From Nemertoderma westbladi (Eukaryota; Xenacoelomorpha; Nemertodermatida; Nemertodermatidae), in the NCBI GenBank assembly GCA_032718475.1, contig JAUCBJ010008201.1, forward strand, positions 1 to 26,530: a DNA stretch of 26,530 nucleotides, read 5' to 3'. The notes beneath the pieces were generated by a model. It had not been told where the DNA came from. It was given only the letters and a program-made list of their open reading frames with translations, and did no database searches. The position numbers were made by a program, and so were the translations under genes. Shown here piece by piece: positions 10,074 through 18,660 of this stretch (position 1 is the stretch's first letter; the number at the start of each line of letters is the position of its first letter).

Positions 10074-10716
10074 CTAATCTGGCATGTGTCCATCAACAAA
10101 TGACCCAATATCAAAACGATACAGTTTCTGACTCCTCACAGTACCACCCATAGGCGTAGGTCTTGCCAACACCTTTACTACTGAGCGATGCGGCTGCAAC
10201 CCAAACTCTGACTCTAGCTTGAAGGTCGCTGATCCAGGGAGTTTTATATCACTGCGAATGCGAGAAGCAAACTGCACTTCAAGTTCCCCCTCCTCACGAA
10301 TCTCAACTAACAACGACACAAAGTTTTTGACAACTCTATCTCCAGGGACAGAAACTTGTAGCCAATCACCTACTTCGATAACAGACTCATCAATGTTTAC
10401 AACAGAATTCTCAGTATCCTGTACTTCAGACACGGTATAAATGTGGTTAGTGCTGATGATGTGATGTTTGTTGTTTAGTTTTTTCTCTCTGTTTAGCTTT
10501 ACGTAAACGTTCATACACGCGATTCTTAATCACCTTAGCAACTTTCTCATCTTCTGGAAGAAACCTGAACTTCTCCTGTTCTCTTTCCTTCCATCGTTGA
10601 TGATGAGTTTCTTGTTTAACTCTAAACAGTTCTGGATCTTCTGCCTTCAATTTCTGTCTAGATTTCCGCTTTCTCTCAGCTGCTTGAAGTCTCTCCCGTT
10701 CGTTTAATTTATACAT
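10074..10716 (-). CDS. Small basic gene of element C, probably two exons
   Basis: A first frame from ATG 10716 encodes a very basic helical segment (AAERKRKSRQKLKAEDPELF, then QRWKEREQEKF). A second frame ending at 10074-10076 encodes EVGDWLQVSVPGDRVVKNFV and LLVEIREEGELEVQFASRI, a beta-rich region that resembles C-terminal domains seen in some invertebrate transposon-associated proteins. A plausible 115-base intron links them in phase: donor AAG|GTGATT (intron from 10533), branch-like CACTAAC, acceptor TACAG| (to 10419). The product would be 61 + 114 residues. Without the intron the two parts are out of frame. There is no DDE core, so it may be an internally deleted transposase or an accessory DNA-binding protein. 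The domain resemblance is from memory and untested. Confidence 0.5.
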
Positions 10717-10945
10717 TGTCCGGTACGTATTACAGCTTTACAAAAGGCCTAGCCTACTACTACCGATCAACCAAGTCACCAAGCTGCAAGCTTCTAGCTT
10801 CTAACAAACAGACAAAGGAAGGCAACTGATACTGGGCCTAAAGAACATACAGTCTGACAGTAGCGTATTTATCACTATTTAGCTATTAGTAAATAATGTT
10901 AAAGCGACATCTGAATGTCTGATTGTGCTAGACCCCAGCCTACCA
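10717..10945. other. Upstream region of the element C gene, interrupted by the MULE
   Basis: About 230 bases upstream of the ATG at 10716, before the MULE insertion. It holds TACAGTCTGACAG (about 10849), a word also found near 25451 and 26257. No promoter motif can be assigned with confidence. Confidence 0.35.
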
Positions 10946-10954
10946 CAGCTACAG
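10946..10954 (+). repeat. Left 9-bp target duplication of the MULE
   Basis: CAGCTACAG directly abuts the left terminal repeat and is repeated exactly at 14244-14252. Nine bases is the typical duplication length of Mutator-like elements. Confidence 0.9.
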
Positions 10955-11098
10955 ACGAGGCGTTAAAGTCTATACAAATCAATCCAGGTTTCAGCCAATC
11001 ACAAAGGAGATGACGTAGGCCTATTACAACCGAATGAAGATTGATTTGTATGGGCTTTAATGACCACCCACGTTCTGTTAGAATCTATACATTTCAAT
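10955..11098. repeat. Left terminal inverted repeat of the MULE
   Basis: Matches the complement of 14098-14243 with a few substitutions and one small indel. It contains the word AAAGTCTATACAAATCAATC twice in opposite orientation (about 10965 and, as GATTGATTTGTATGGGCTTT, about 11040), so the repeat itself can fold back. Confidence 0.9.
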
Positions 11099-11320
11099 TT
11101 TTTTACTTATAATTTAAATTATAAGTTCAAGTCAACTGTATAGGCTATATGAAAGGATATGAAAAATCTTTGCTAGACACTCTCATACTTGTTCTACATT
11201 ATTATAATTATAGATACATATGTTATGCTTATAGTAAATTAACAGGTTAATCATACAGTAGCAAACCATTATCTGAAAGCCGCAGAACATTTAATCATAC
11301 GTACAGTATAAAATGTACAG

Positions 11321-13756
11321 TCAGATACAGTCAGTTAATGCGTAATCATGATCGCGGCCCGGTCCAATTACAACCGGCTGCAATCGATTGAGATATGCAG
11401 ACATACTATTTTGTTCCATGTTAGTCGGTCTTAGGTATTTCTTCTTTTTTCTAATTTGTTTTTTTCGCGTTGTGTACAATTGCCGTCGGATTGAGGAAAT
11501 TCGGCGGTTCTGGGTGATAATTCGTTTATTATTAGGCGACTTTGTGAGTAGTGGTAATCGATGTGTTAAGGATTTTATAATGTTGTCAATGGCATTGTGA
11601 GCCATTAATTTATTGCTGTGCGTAATTTTCGGGTTGTGCAATAAAGCATTCAGTTTGTTCAGACGAGGCAGGGGGTACCCTACCTCCTTAGACGTAGACA
11701 TGGCGGAGGTAGCCTCCCAGAACTGTTTAGGGATTCCAGAATCCCAAAAATCCGAAACCAGTTGTGGTTCGCATAAATCAGTTTCGGATAGTTGTTCGAT
11801 ATCAGCATCATGAACTGACGGAAGGACAGTATGATGGACAGACGAGATATCTCCCTGCGAAACAGACTGGATATCTTCCTGCGAAATGGACGGAATATCT
11901 TCCTGCGAAACAGACGGGATATCTTCCTGCGAAACAGCCCCAATATCTTCCTGCGAAACAGATGTTGTTCTACCAGCATGATACTGAATGCAGACTGCGT
12001 GGATATGTTTACAAATGCGCCTTTTCGTGAAAACAGCATCCTTACAAGAACACTTGTAACGGTGACAACAGATGTTACATATTGGACAAATCTGTTTGCA
12101 ACAGTTCACTTTTGCATTGCATGTAACAGTGTACTTATTTGTTCCGCTTGTCACAGACCATGTAAACTCATTTGCAGCTTCAATAGTGAAGTTATCCAGT
12201 TGAGCCAAGGCCCGGCGATGCCGCGCAACGTTTTCCTTCTGGGCTTTAGAATATTTCCCTTCAATATCTCTGATTTGATGTTCTACATTCTTATCTTGAA
12301 CAAAGAGCAAAAGCTTATCAATAAGTATATCCAAGCGCTTGTTATTAGTCGCCTTGAGGTATTTATACTTAATTACTTTGTGAAATGATTCAACATACAT
12401 ATTCGTATTTATTTGTAGATTGGTACGGTGGCAACTCGCCCAAGTCTCGGTTCGATTAGCATAGAAATTACAAAAGTAGTCTCGAAATGCATGACGCTGT
12501 TCGTTGGCAGTAAGATATTCTAAGAAGTTATTCATTGATTCATTGAACAGTGCTTCGTCTAGTTCATCACATAGCATGTGTAATATCTTCATTACTTCTG
12601 ATCTATCTTCCAGCGGTAGCTTAGCTATGTTCTCAGTCCATGCTCTCTTAACATGCCACTTACAGAGTAGTTTACGTGGTTGTTCGAGTTGTGGAAATGC
12701 GTCAACCCAAGACTTATAGTACTGTTCTGCGTCATCACTCATTAGCGCCGCCGTAGTAACCTCTGGACTCTGTTCATATAGCAATCTAAAGAAGAGCCGA
12801 ATCATGGTGAAGTCCTCTCTATTAGAGATCAACCACGCAACAGGCATTCCTTCACCCCAGCTGTCCGCAACCAATAAGGTTGTTAGTGGGAATTGATAGC
12901 CGGATGTTTTATGAGTGGAGTCAACACATACGAAATGTTTGGAAAACATTTTAAAGCAGTAAGATTGGTATTCTGTCTGTATAATTAAAGCGAAATCGTC
13001 ATCAGATAATTGACTATCCAGAAGTGTCACAGTAGTGTTTAACCCTTGTGGTTTATATAGTAAAATAGGATTTTCGTCTAATGATTGCAGCTCCTCAACA
13101 CGTATGTCTACCGACATCGCATCGTTTTCATGGCGCCTTTCATCACAATTAATGCCGTTTTTCTTGCATATATTTCTCAAATCCTGTGGATTAACATACA
13201 TTATTCTGCTATCAAGTTTTGCGGTTCTACGAATATCATGCAACACACGTTCCTTTGGTATTCCAATTTGAAGTAACTCCGCACATTGACCTTTATCTCT
13301 ATTAGATAATGGCAGTTGGTGAACTGAAACATCATGTGAATCATGCGTTCCTACAGCCTCAACTTCAAAATTCCCATTTGGCAACTTTACAGCTTTGATG
13401 AATGCTGAGCAAGATTTCACAGCCGCTTTATATGACCCCTTATATTTTAAGATTCTTTGCCCACACCCTTTGGTACTGTAGTTGCCAATTCTATTACATA
13501 TGTAATGCGTTACACTGGAACCATCCTTCCTCATCGTTGCGCCATCAGATCGCTTAATAAATTTTGAAATGGTTTTATCTTCAAAATTTTCTTTCCATAA
13601 ATCAAATTCTTGTTCTGATGATAATGAGAAAGTTATTTTGCCGTTATCACTGCGAGGAATATAGTTTTTATGGAATCGCCTAATATGACACCCAAGGGAG
13701 TTCTTAGATTTATAACTTTGACCAGTAGAACAATATTTGCATTGAATATTAGACAT
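11321..13756 (-). CDS. MULE transposase (DDE core, SWIM zinc finger), 811 aa
   Basis: The protein catalyses cut-and-paste movement of element D in the nucleus. From the N-terminus: a C2H2-like finger (C6, C9, H24, H29) likely to bind DNA; a region with cysteines at 87 and 98; and the MULE catalytic core. The core shows FVCVDSTHKTSGY with Asp279, ALMSDDAEQYYKSW with Asp341 or Asp342, the conserved CKWH (C365, H368), and NMYVESFHK with Glu456. The SWIM finger is CSC...CKH (C569, C571, C582, H584). Residues 598-640 hold about five copies of a nine-residue repeat, SQEDIPSVS type. A basic stretch (RKKQIRKKKKYL) lies near the C-terminus. The frame is uninterrupted and every motif is present, so the protein may be active. 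The ATG at 13756 is the only start consistent with the zinc finger. Confidence 0.93.
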   Translation of the reverse strand: MSNIQCKYCSTGQSYKSKNSLGCHIRRFHKNYIPRSDNGKITFSLSSEQEFDLWKENFEDKTISKFIKRSDGATMRKDGSSVTHYICNRIGNYSTKGCGQRILKYKGSYKAAVKSCSAFIKAVKLPNGNFEVEAVGTHDSHDVSVHQLPLSNRDKGQCAELLQIGIPKERVLHDIRRTAKLDSRIMYVNPQDLRNICKKNGINCDERRHENDAMSVDIRVEELQSLDENPILLYKPQGLNTTVTLLDSQLSDDDFALIIQTEYQSYCFKMFSKHFVCVDSTHKTSGYQFPLTTLLVADSWGEGMPVAWLISNREDFTMIRLFFRLLYEQSPEVTTAALMSDDAEQYYKSWVDAFPQLEQPRKLLCKWHVKRAWTENIAKLPLEDRSEVMKILHMLCDELDEALFNESMNNFLEYLTANEQRHAFRDYFCNFYANRTETWASCHRTNLQINTNMYVESFHKVIKYKYLKATNNKRLDILIDKLLLFVQDKNVEHQIRDIEGKYSKAQKENVARHRRALAQLDNFTIEAANEFTWSVTSGTNKYTVTCNAKVNCCKQICPICNICCHRYKCSCKDAVFTKRRICKHIHAVCIQYHAGRTTSVSQEDIGAVSQEDIPSVSQEDIPSISQEDIQSVSQGDISSVHHTVLPSVHDADIEQLSETDLCEPQLVSDFWDSGIPKQFWEATSAMSTSKEVGYPLPRLNKLNALLHNPKITHSNKLMAHNAIDNIIKSLTHRLPLLTKSPNNKRIITQNRRISSIRRQLYTTRKKQIRKKKKYLRPTNMEQNSMSAYLNRLQPVVIGPGRDHDYALTDCI
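11837..11965 (-). repeat. 27-bp coding tandem repeat in the transposase
   Basis: Five units of about 27 bases encode SQEDI(P/G/Q)SV-type peptides just after the SWIM finger. The unit keeps the frame, so length changes would not break the protein. Each unit is acidic and Ser-rich. Confidence 0.85.
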
Positions 13757-13817
13757 GGCTAGGCGCTAAGGCATAACAGTAACAGTATACTGGTTGGGAT
13801 ACCTACTGTAGAGTTCT

Positions 13818-13859
13818 TCCATGACCTACAGTACTACTGTATATAGTGTAGGTCATGGA
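13818..13859. promoter_or_regulatory. 13-bp perfect inverted repeat upstream of the transposase
   Basis: TCCATGACCTACA (13818-13830) pairs with TGTAGGTCATGGA (13847-13859) around a 16-base loop, about 60 bases upstream of the transposase ATG and inside the MULE. It may be a protein-binding palindrome or promoter element; the function is unknown. Confidence 0.5.
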
Positions 13860-14097
13860 CTCTCACTCTTAATATTAATTAATATTGCTCTCAATACAGC
13901 TCCTACAGTAACTACATACACACAGTACCCTGCCATATATATGCGATCAGTATTCCAATCCTCTCCTGCCTACTGTGTGTACTGGCAGACTGGTGTGCTG
14001 ACCTTCACACAACAAACAATTATACACTGGAGACCATCTTACTTACTTTAGTACTATTATGGGAAATAGTAGTGGAAAGCAGTATTTAAATGAAAAT

Positions 14098-14243
14098 AAT
14101 TGAAATGTATAGATTCTAACAGAACATGGGTGGTCATTAAAGTCTATACAAATCAATCCACATTCATTTGTAATAGGCCCTACGTCATCTCCTTTGTGAT
14201 TGGCTGAAACCTGGATTGATTTGTATAGACTTTAACGCCTCGT
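14098..14243. repeat. Right terminal inverted repeat of the MULE
   Basis: Complement of 10955-11098, ending CGCCTCGT at 14243, directly before the second CAGCTACAG. Confidence 0.9.
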
Positions 14244-14252
14244 CAGCTACAG
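14244..14252 (+). repeat. Right 9-bp target duplication of the MULE
   Basis: Exact second copy of CAGCTACAG (10946-10954), after which element C resumes. Confidence 0.9.
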
Positions 14253-14370
14253 CAACAAATCCGTATCACTGGTACCCATGGTTGGCACCCATATTAAGTT
14301 TAAATTACCCTCCTTTTTTATATATTGCTCTGCTGGTAAAGGGTGTAAACTGCGATCGCGATGGGTTTTA

Positions 14371-14722
14371 GTGACTTCCTGGACAAGAAAAATTAATTTT
14401 TTTGCAATAATGGTACAGATTGATAATTTTGCACAGATTGATGTGCCTATAACTTTCCTATAAAGTAATTTCATTGTTTGAATACGTGTGACTTTCTATG
14501 TATAAGAAATATAGACAATTGTGTGACATGTGTTGAAATGTGACTCGCGGGACAAAATTTTATCACTCATTGCTACATCCAATGTTAACACTACGATGTA
14601 ATAATCTATATGCAGTGGAGACCCATGTCATACATTAGGAAAATCTGCCACTGTTTGCCACATACACTCCGATTTATTTTCTTAATGGAAACTTTTCATA
14701 CTATTTTGTGACTTCCGGGACA
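14371..14722 (+). repeat. Three more copies of GTGACTNCNGGGACA (right half of C)
   Basis: Copies start at 14371 (GTGACTTCCTGGACA, one change), 14540 and 14708, with steps of 169 and 168 bases. Orientation is the same as in the left half, so these are not inverted subterminal repeats. A degenerate copy (GTGACTTTCTATG) is near 14487. No gene is seen from 14253 to 15079. Confidence 0.8.
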
Positions 14723-15079
14723 CGATTTCAGGGATGTTTTTGAGTGCCATGCTCTGCTTTATAATATGTAGCACAGGCCTAAATCTCTAGTATAAGAAAG
14801 GTGTACATATTGCCTGTTTGTAAACAAAAAATATTCGTTCCAGTCTGCAATCTAGTACTATTGCTTAGCATATTATATTTACATACCGTTTTTCACTACG
14901 ACTTAAAAACATGTTGCCTTTACTTTAAACATTGAAAAAATTTTAATGTTGCATTAAAAGTGATATGTTCTCCATTTTCATACATTTCAACTATCCCCAG
15001 CACCGATTTCATAACAAATTTTGATGATTCCGGACTTTTATATTCGCATGGTCGTGTCCCATTTTCTGTGGAATTGCCC

Positions 15080-15630
15080 TATTACGCGTAAAAAAATCAT
15101 TTATTACGCGTAAAAAAATCATTTATTACGCGTAAAAAAATCATTTATTACGCGTAAAAAAATCATTTATTACACGTAAAAAAATCATTTATTACGCGTA
15201 AAAAAAACATTTATTACGCGTAAAAAAATCATTTATTACGCGTAAAAAAATCATTTATTACACGTAAAAAAATCATTTATTACGCGTAAAAAAAACATTT
15301 ATTACGCGTAAAAAAATCATTTATTACGCGTAAAAAAATCATTTATTACTCGTAAAGAAATCATTTATTACGTGTAAAAAAATCATTTATTACGCGTAAA
15401 AAATCATTTATTACGCATAAAAAAATAATTTATTACGCGTAAAAAAATCATTTATTACGCGTAAATAAATAATTTATTACGCGTAAAAAAATAATTTATT
15501 ACGCGTAAAAACACAATTTATTACACATAAAAAAAATCGTTTATTTACACGTAAAAAAATATTTTTTTACACGTAAAAAATCATTTATTACGTGTAAAAA
15601 ATCATTTATTATGTGTAAAAAATTGCTTTT
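15080..15630 (-). repeat. Right arm array of element B: about 25 x 22 bp
   Basis: On the plus strand the unit reads ACGCGTAAAAAAATCATTTA plus TT, the reverse complement of the left arm unit. Starts step by 22 bases (15084, 15106, 15128, ...), with occasional single-base contractions. As on the left, the outermost units are the most diverged (ACACGT, ACGTGT, ATGTGT). Confidence 0.9.
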
Positions 15631-15972
15631 TTGAGGTGAAAATATTAACGAATAAAAACACCAAATGTATGCCATATGATAACGCCTGCTGCACGCCTGC
15701 ACGCGGCGTGATTCGTTGCTGCACGCACCAGATCTGGTCGAAAACTGCCATACTCTGCAACTTTAAGTACTTTCAGTTTTCTGTCTGTCTGTCTTAGTAG
15801 GATACCTGTTGCTGTTCAGCTGTTGCAGCATACGGCAGTACGGTACTGATGCATTTTACAATCACCAAGATAGGCCTACTCGACTATACATTTTTCACAT
15901 ATTTTTTTTAAAATTCTATATGTCCCAAATTTTCCGACCTTGTCCCAGATTTCCCTTGTCCCAGATTTCCCT

Positions 15973-15999
15973 TGTCCCAAATTCCCCCAGTTTACCCTA
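15973..15999 (-). repeat. Right terminal inverted repeat of element A
   Basis: Complement of 5539-5565. Just inside it, TTGTCCCAGATTTCCC repeats in tandem (about 15935-15975). The same region carries a chance open frame (15809-16000). Confidence 0.8.
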
Positions 16000-16375
16000 G
16001 CCTATACAGCTCTAGGGTACCGGACCGGCTACAGTCCCAATCCCAATAAACATTAACTTGGTCGTTTTGGCGGCCAAAATGACCAAAATCGCCAAAAAAA
16101 TGTAGTGTATTCCTATGGGCTACTTGGTCGTTTTGGCGAAGCGATTTAACTCGAGTCAGCTCAATCCAGACAGTCTGTCTCCTTGGCCATCCATTTGGTG
16201 GATCTGACTAAATGTCGGCTCGCTTTCATTTTTATGATTGACAGATTGTTAACTTACCCGGCGCTGAGCCTTGCAGTACTGGAGTCCGCCCACTGAGGCA
16301 TTGATAGAGTACACAGTCTTATAAAAGGAGTTGAATGGGGCTTCGTTAAGGGAGGAGTATGTATAATAATCTTAA

Positions 16376-16485
16376 CGTCCCGAAATTAATTTATGGACAT
16401 CCCGAAATTAACTTATGGACGTCCCGAAATTAATATATGGACGTCCCGAAATTAATTTATGGACGTCCCGAAATTAATCTATCAA
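16376..16485. repeat. 22-bp tandem repeat in element E (5 copies)
   Basis: Unit CGTCCCGAAATTAATTTATG plus GA, five copies, the last one degenerate at its end. A partial inverted copy (AATTAATTTCGGGATGTTAA and neighbouring words) lies at about 16512-16555, so the block can fold on itself. Confidence 0.85.
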
Positions 16486-16631
16486 CCAATCAGAATCGTA
16501 ATGAAATAACTAATTAATGGACGTCCACAAATTAATTTCGGGATGTTAATTTCGGAAATTAATTTCAATAATATTTTTTTTTATAATAAAAGTTTTTTTT
16601 AATATTTTTTACAATGTATAATTCGCGGACA

Positions 16632-17047
16632 CTGCGGGGTGATTACAAAACAAAGACCCAATTATAAAGACCTTCATTAATCTTGTTACATGTTTTAACT
16701 TTCGTGAATTGTTTTGAATCCCCCGTCACGCCTCTGTAACTTGCTCCTATACTAATCTGCTCCTTTAAATAGCAATGGTACATAACGCTCATTGTGACCT
16801 GTACAAAACAAAGAGGTAAAGTCGCGTTACGTCCCAAAGAGCGTTAGGTTCCAAAGAGCTTTAGGTCCCATTGCCAGAGAGCGTGAGGTCACATTGCCAT
16901 TTAAAGGAGCCGGTTAGTAAAGAAGCAGGTTACAGAGGCGTGTTGGGGAACCAAAACAATAAACGAAAGTTAACACATGTGTTTTGTATTTGTACAGGTC
17001 TTTATTATTTGGGTCGTTGGTCTTTGTGTTGTAGTCACCCGACACTG
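16632..17047. repeat. Long inverted repeat within element E
   Basis: Bases 16632-16800 match the complement of 16886-17047. Shared words include GCAGGTTACAGAGGCGTG / GCAAGTTACAGAGGCGTG, AACGAAAGTTAA-type sequence, and GGTCTTTATAATTGGGTC against GGTCTTTATTATTTGGGTC. The 85-base centre has tandem words (CCCAAAGAGCGTTAGGTT / CCAAAGAGCTTTAGGT). The arms contain TTTGTTTTGTA, the core of the minisatellite at 18838-19377. Open frames across the arms (16643-16837, 16871-17119) are chance. Confidence 0.8.
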
Positions 17048-17055
17048 TGGTGTTG

Positions 17056-18660
17056 CGTGGGGGCCACCAATCCACCCACCCACACTCAACTCCAAACTTC
17101 CTGGACACTAGGATACTGAGTGAAAGCGTCTGGAACTATTACAGGAACTCCATGATAGACTATGGGCTAGCGACTAGGGACTGGCGCCCTTGAACATGTA
17201 AACTGTAGTACCTACTGTACCACCTACCTTAAAGTGACCTGTGGGACCAGCCCATTATTAGTGAGGTCGGCATTTCTCTTTATCCTGCCGCTCTTTTTGT
17301 ATTACAATAGCATACAGCTAACTAAAGGCAATGGTCTACCCCCAGTGCGGGAAAGACAAGCTGGCTACCATTGAAATGAATAGGGAAGGATAATATGGTG
17401 TGGTCGTGTTCCCATCCTAATGTCTGTCGTCTTGGCTCAGCTAAGCTTAAACAGCCCCCCCCCCCCACCCCCAATGCACACTCACCATATAGGCCCAAGT
17501 ATGATTCACACATGACCTTACATAGCCATCACACCCCTCCTGAGCCACGGTAAATAATATTAAATCCAGCGAACTTCTAATTATCTCCAGCGAAACTAAT
17601 TATCAATATATTAATTATATTCAACGCAGATAAACACAGATAAAACACAATAATTATTTATTACATGGGAAAAAAAGTTGAAAATGTTTTCACTATTAAT
17701 TTTCGAGGCATTTTATTTACCGTGTGCGAACGAGGTTAATAAAGGGTCAAGAAAATATTGAAAATAAAAATGTTCTATGTATTTTTCCCATGTGATACAG
17801 TACGCGCAATTTTATTCTTAAAGTGGTACTTTTTTGTTAAACAAAATATATTGAAACTGGACACATTAAAAATTCATCCCTCTCCACGGGAAATTCGACG
17901 CAAATAACAGCTGATAAATCTAACAAATAAAACTGCAACCTATTCTATTGTGCTTAGTTTATTGTTTTGATTAAAATAACGTGCCTTTTTCCTAAATTGA
18001 GAATTTAACATTGATTCGCCAAGGCGGGATTTGCGTCCAGTTTCCACCCCTCTCTCCCAAATTAATATAACAATAAGGCGGTCGACGCATGTCGATTTTC
18101 CCCTGGAGAGGTATAAATTTTGATTGCATCAATAATAGTCAACCCCATCTGCTTCAATTTGAAGAAAACAATTATATAATAATACTCATAATTAAAACTA
18201 TTACATAATTATTATAACTCTAGTAAACAAAACAGTATATCATTCGGGGGATGGAATATATAGGTCATCTAATTAATTGTTTAAAGATTAGCAAACAATA
18301 CAGTGTAATTGAATTGATGAAATCCGTAAATAAAACGTGGATACAAAATGTAAAATCGGGATGCAAAATATAAATTTCTGAGCTAAGAAAGGGAAATTGG
18401 ATACAACTTATCTGGATACAAGCGGTCCGTTTACCTTACAAAATGAAAAATAAACGTGCGAAATATAAAACAGTAGTGTCCTACTCGAACGGAACAGAAC
18501 TGTCCGGGGAGGGGGGGGGTTGCGGAGGGAATGTCCGGAAATCGAAGTCTTTTTCTATCTGCCAACATCCTGGGCTTCACTTACACTCAGCCTCTATTCA
18601 CTGGCTGTGATTGACAAGCCAACTTGCCTCAGAAGTTCCTTTCATGAATGCCGCAATTTA
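17056..18660. other. Gene-free interior of element E
   Basis: No coding region is credible. There is a C-rich tract (17455-17466). Between 17640 and 18140 are imperfect inverted repeats: TTACATGGGAAAAAAAG near 17660 against CCCATGTGATACAG near 17788, and TCCCTCTCCACGGGAAATTC near 17877 against GATTTTCCCCTGGAGAGGTA near 18093. This suggests a decayed foldback structure. Confidence 0.5.

Larger units (their letters stand above)
10955..14243 (-). mobile_element. Element D: complete Mutator-like element (MULE), 3289 bp
   Basis: Terminal inverted repeats of about 145 bp (10955-11098 and 14098-14243) begin ACGAGGCGTTAAAGTCTATA and are about 95% alike by eye. A perfect 9-bp duplication CAGCTACAG flanks the element. 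The single long gene inside is uninterrupted and ends just inside the left repeat. The TIRs contain an internal repeat: GTCTATACAAATCAATCC near the tip recurs inverted about 75 bases further in. All required parts of an autonomous MULE appear present, and it is the youngest insertion in the nest. Confidence 0.92.
9298..15079. mobile_element. Element C: DNA transposon with short ends and repeated GGGACA motif
   Basis: The left end reads GGGTAATTCCATGTGACT and the right end, complemented, GGGCAATTCCACAGAAAA; both reach TGGGACA within 27 bases. TATT flanks both sides (9294-9297 and 15080-15083). Removing C and one TATT restores the consensus array unit of element B (ATCATTTATT joined to ACGCGTAAAA), which confirms the insertion. 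Without the nested MULE, C is about 2.48 kb. It carries nine same-strand copies of GTGACTNCNGGGACA and one small gene on the minus strand (10074-10716). I do not recognise the family. Its motif and ends share GGGNAATT and TGGGACA with element A. Confidence 0.75.
8503..15677. mobile_element. Element B: foldback transposon with 22-bp array arms, split by C
   Basis: The outer arms match as inverted repeats starting ATATGGCATACATTTGGTGT and running through TTGACCTCAAAAAAGC (C in the other arm) into oppositely oriented arrays of a 22-bp unit. GATA flanks both ends (8499-8502 and 15678-15681). Removing B with one GATA restores a tandem repeat of CACGCCTGCACGCTTGATAA type, which is strong evidence for a 4-bp target duplication. 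Element C sits in the right arm. Without C and one copy of its duplication, B is about 1.39 kb: arm, loop of about 240 bases (9004-9244), arm. It encodes nothing. Its form recalls foldback elements with subrepeat arms, such as Drosophila FB and sea urchin TU. Confidence 0.8.
5532..16001. mobile_element. Element A: outer DNA transposon carrying nested insertions
   Basis: The two ends carry matching inverted repeats that begin TAGGGTAAACTGGGGGAATT and continue TTGGGACA (5539-5565 and 15973-15999). A shared decamer CTATACAGCT lies in direct orientation outside both ends (5522-5531 and 16002-16011), a candidate target duplication, though a few unmatched bases separate it from the repeat. Further in, GTTGCAGAGTATGGCA (about 6041-6056, and inverted near 15743-15757) and CACGCCTG words occur at both ends. 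No intact transposase belonging to A is visible; the coding regions inside belong to nested elements. Both ends are rich in TGGGAC and its complement GTCCCA. Superfamily unknown to me. Confidence 0.65.

Noticed and set aside
11680-12388. Open frames (119, 88 and 185 residues) overlapping the transposase
   Set aside because: They are shadow frames of the transposase, lengthened by the 27-bp coding repeat, which lacks stops in several frames.
16871-17119. Paired open frames on both strands near 16.6-17.1 kb
   Set aside because: They lie in the arms of a long inverted repeat and mirror each other. No motif.
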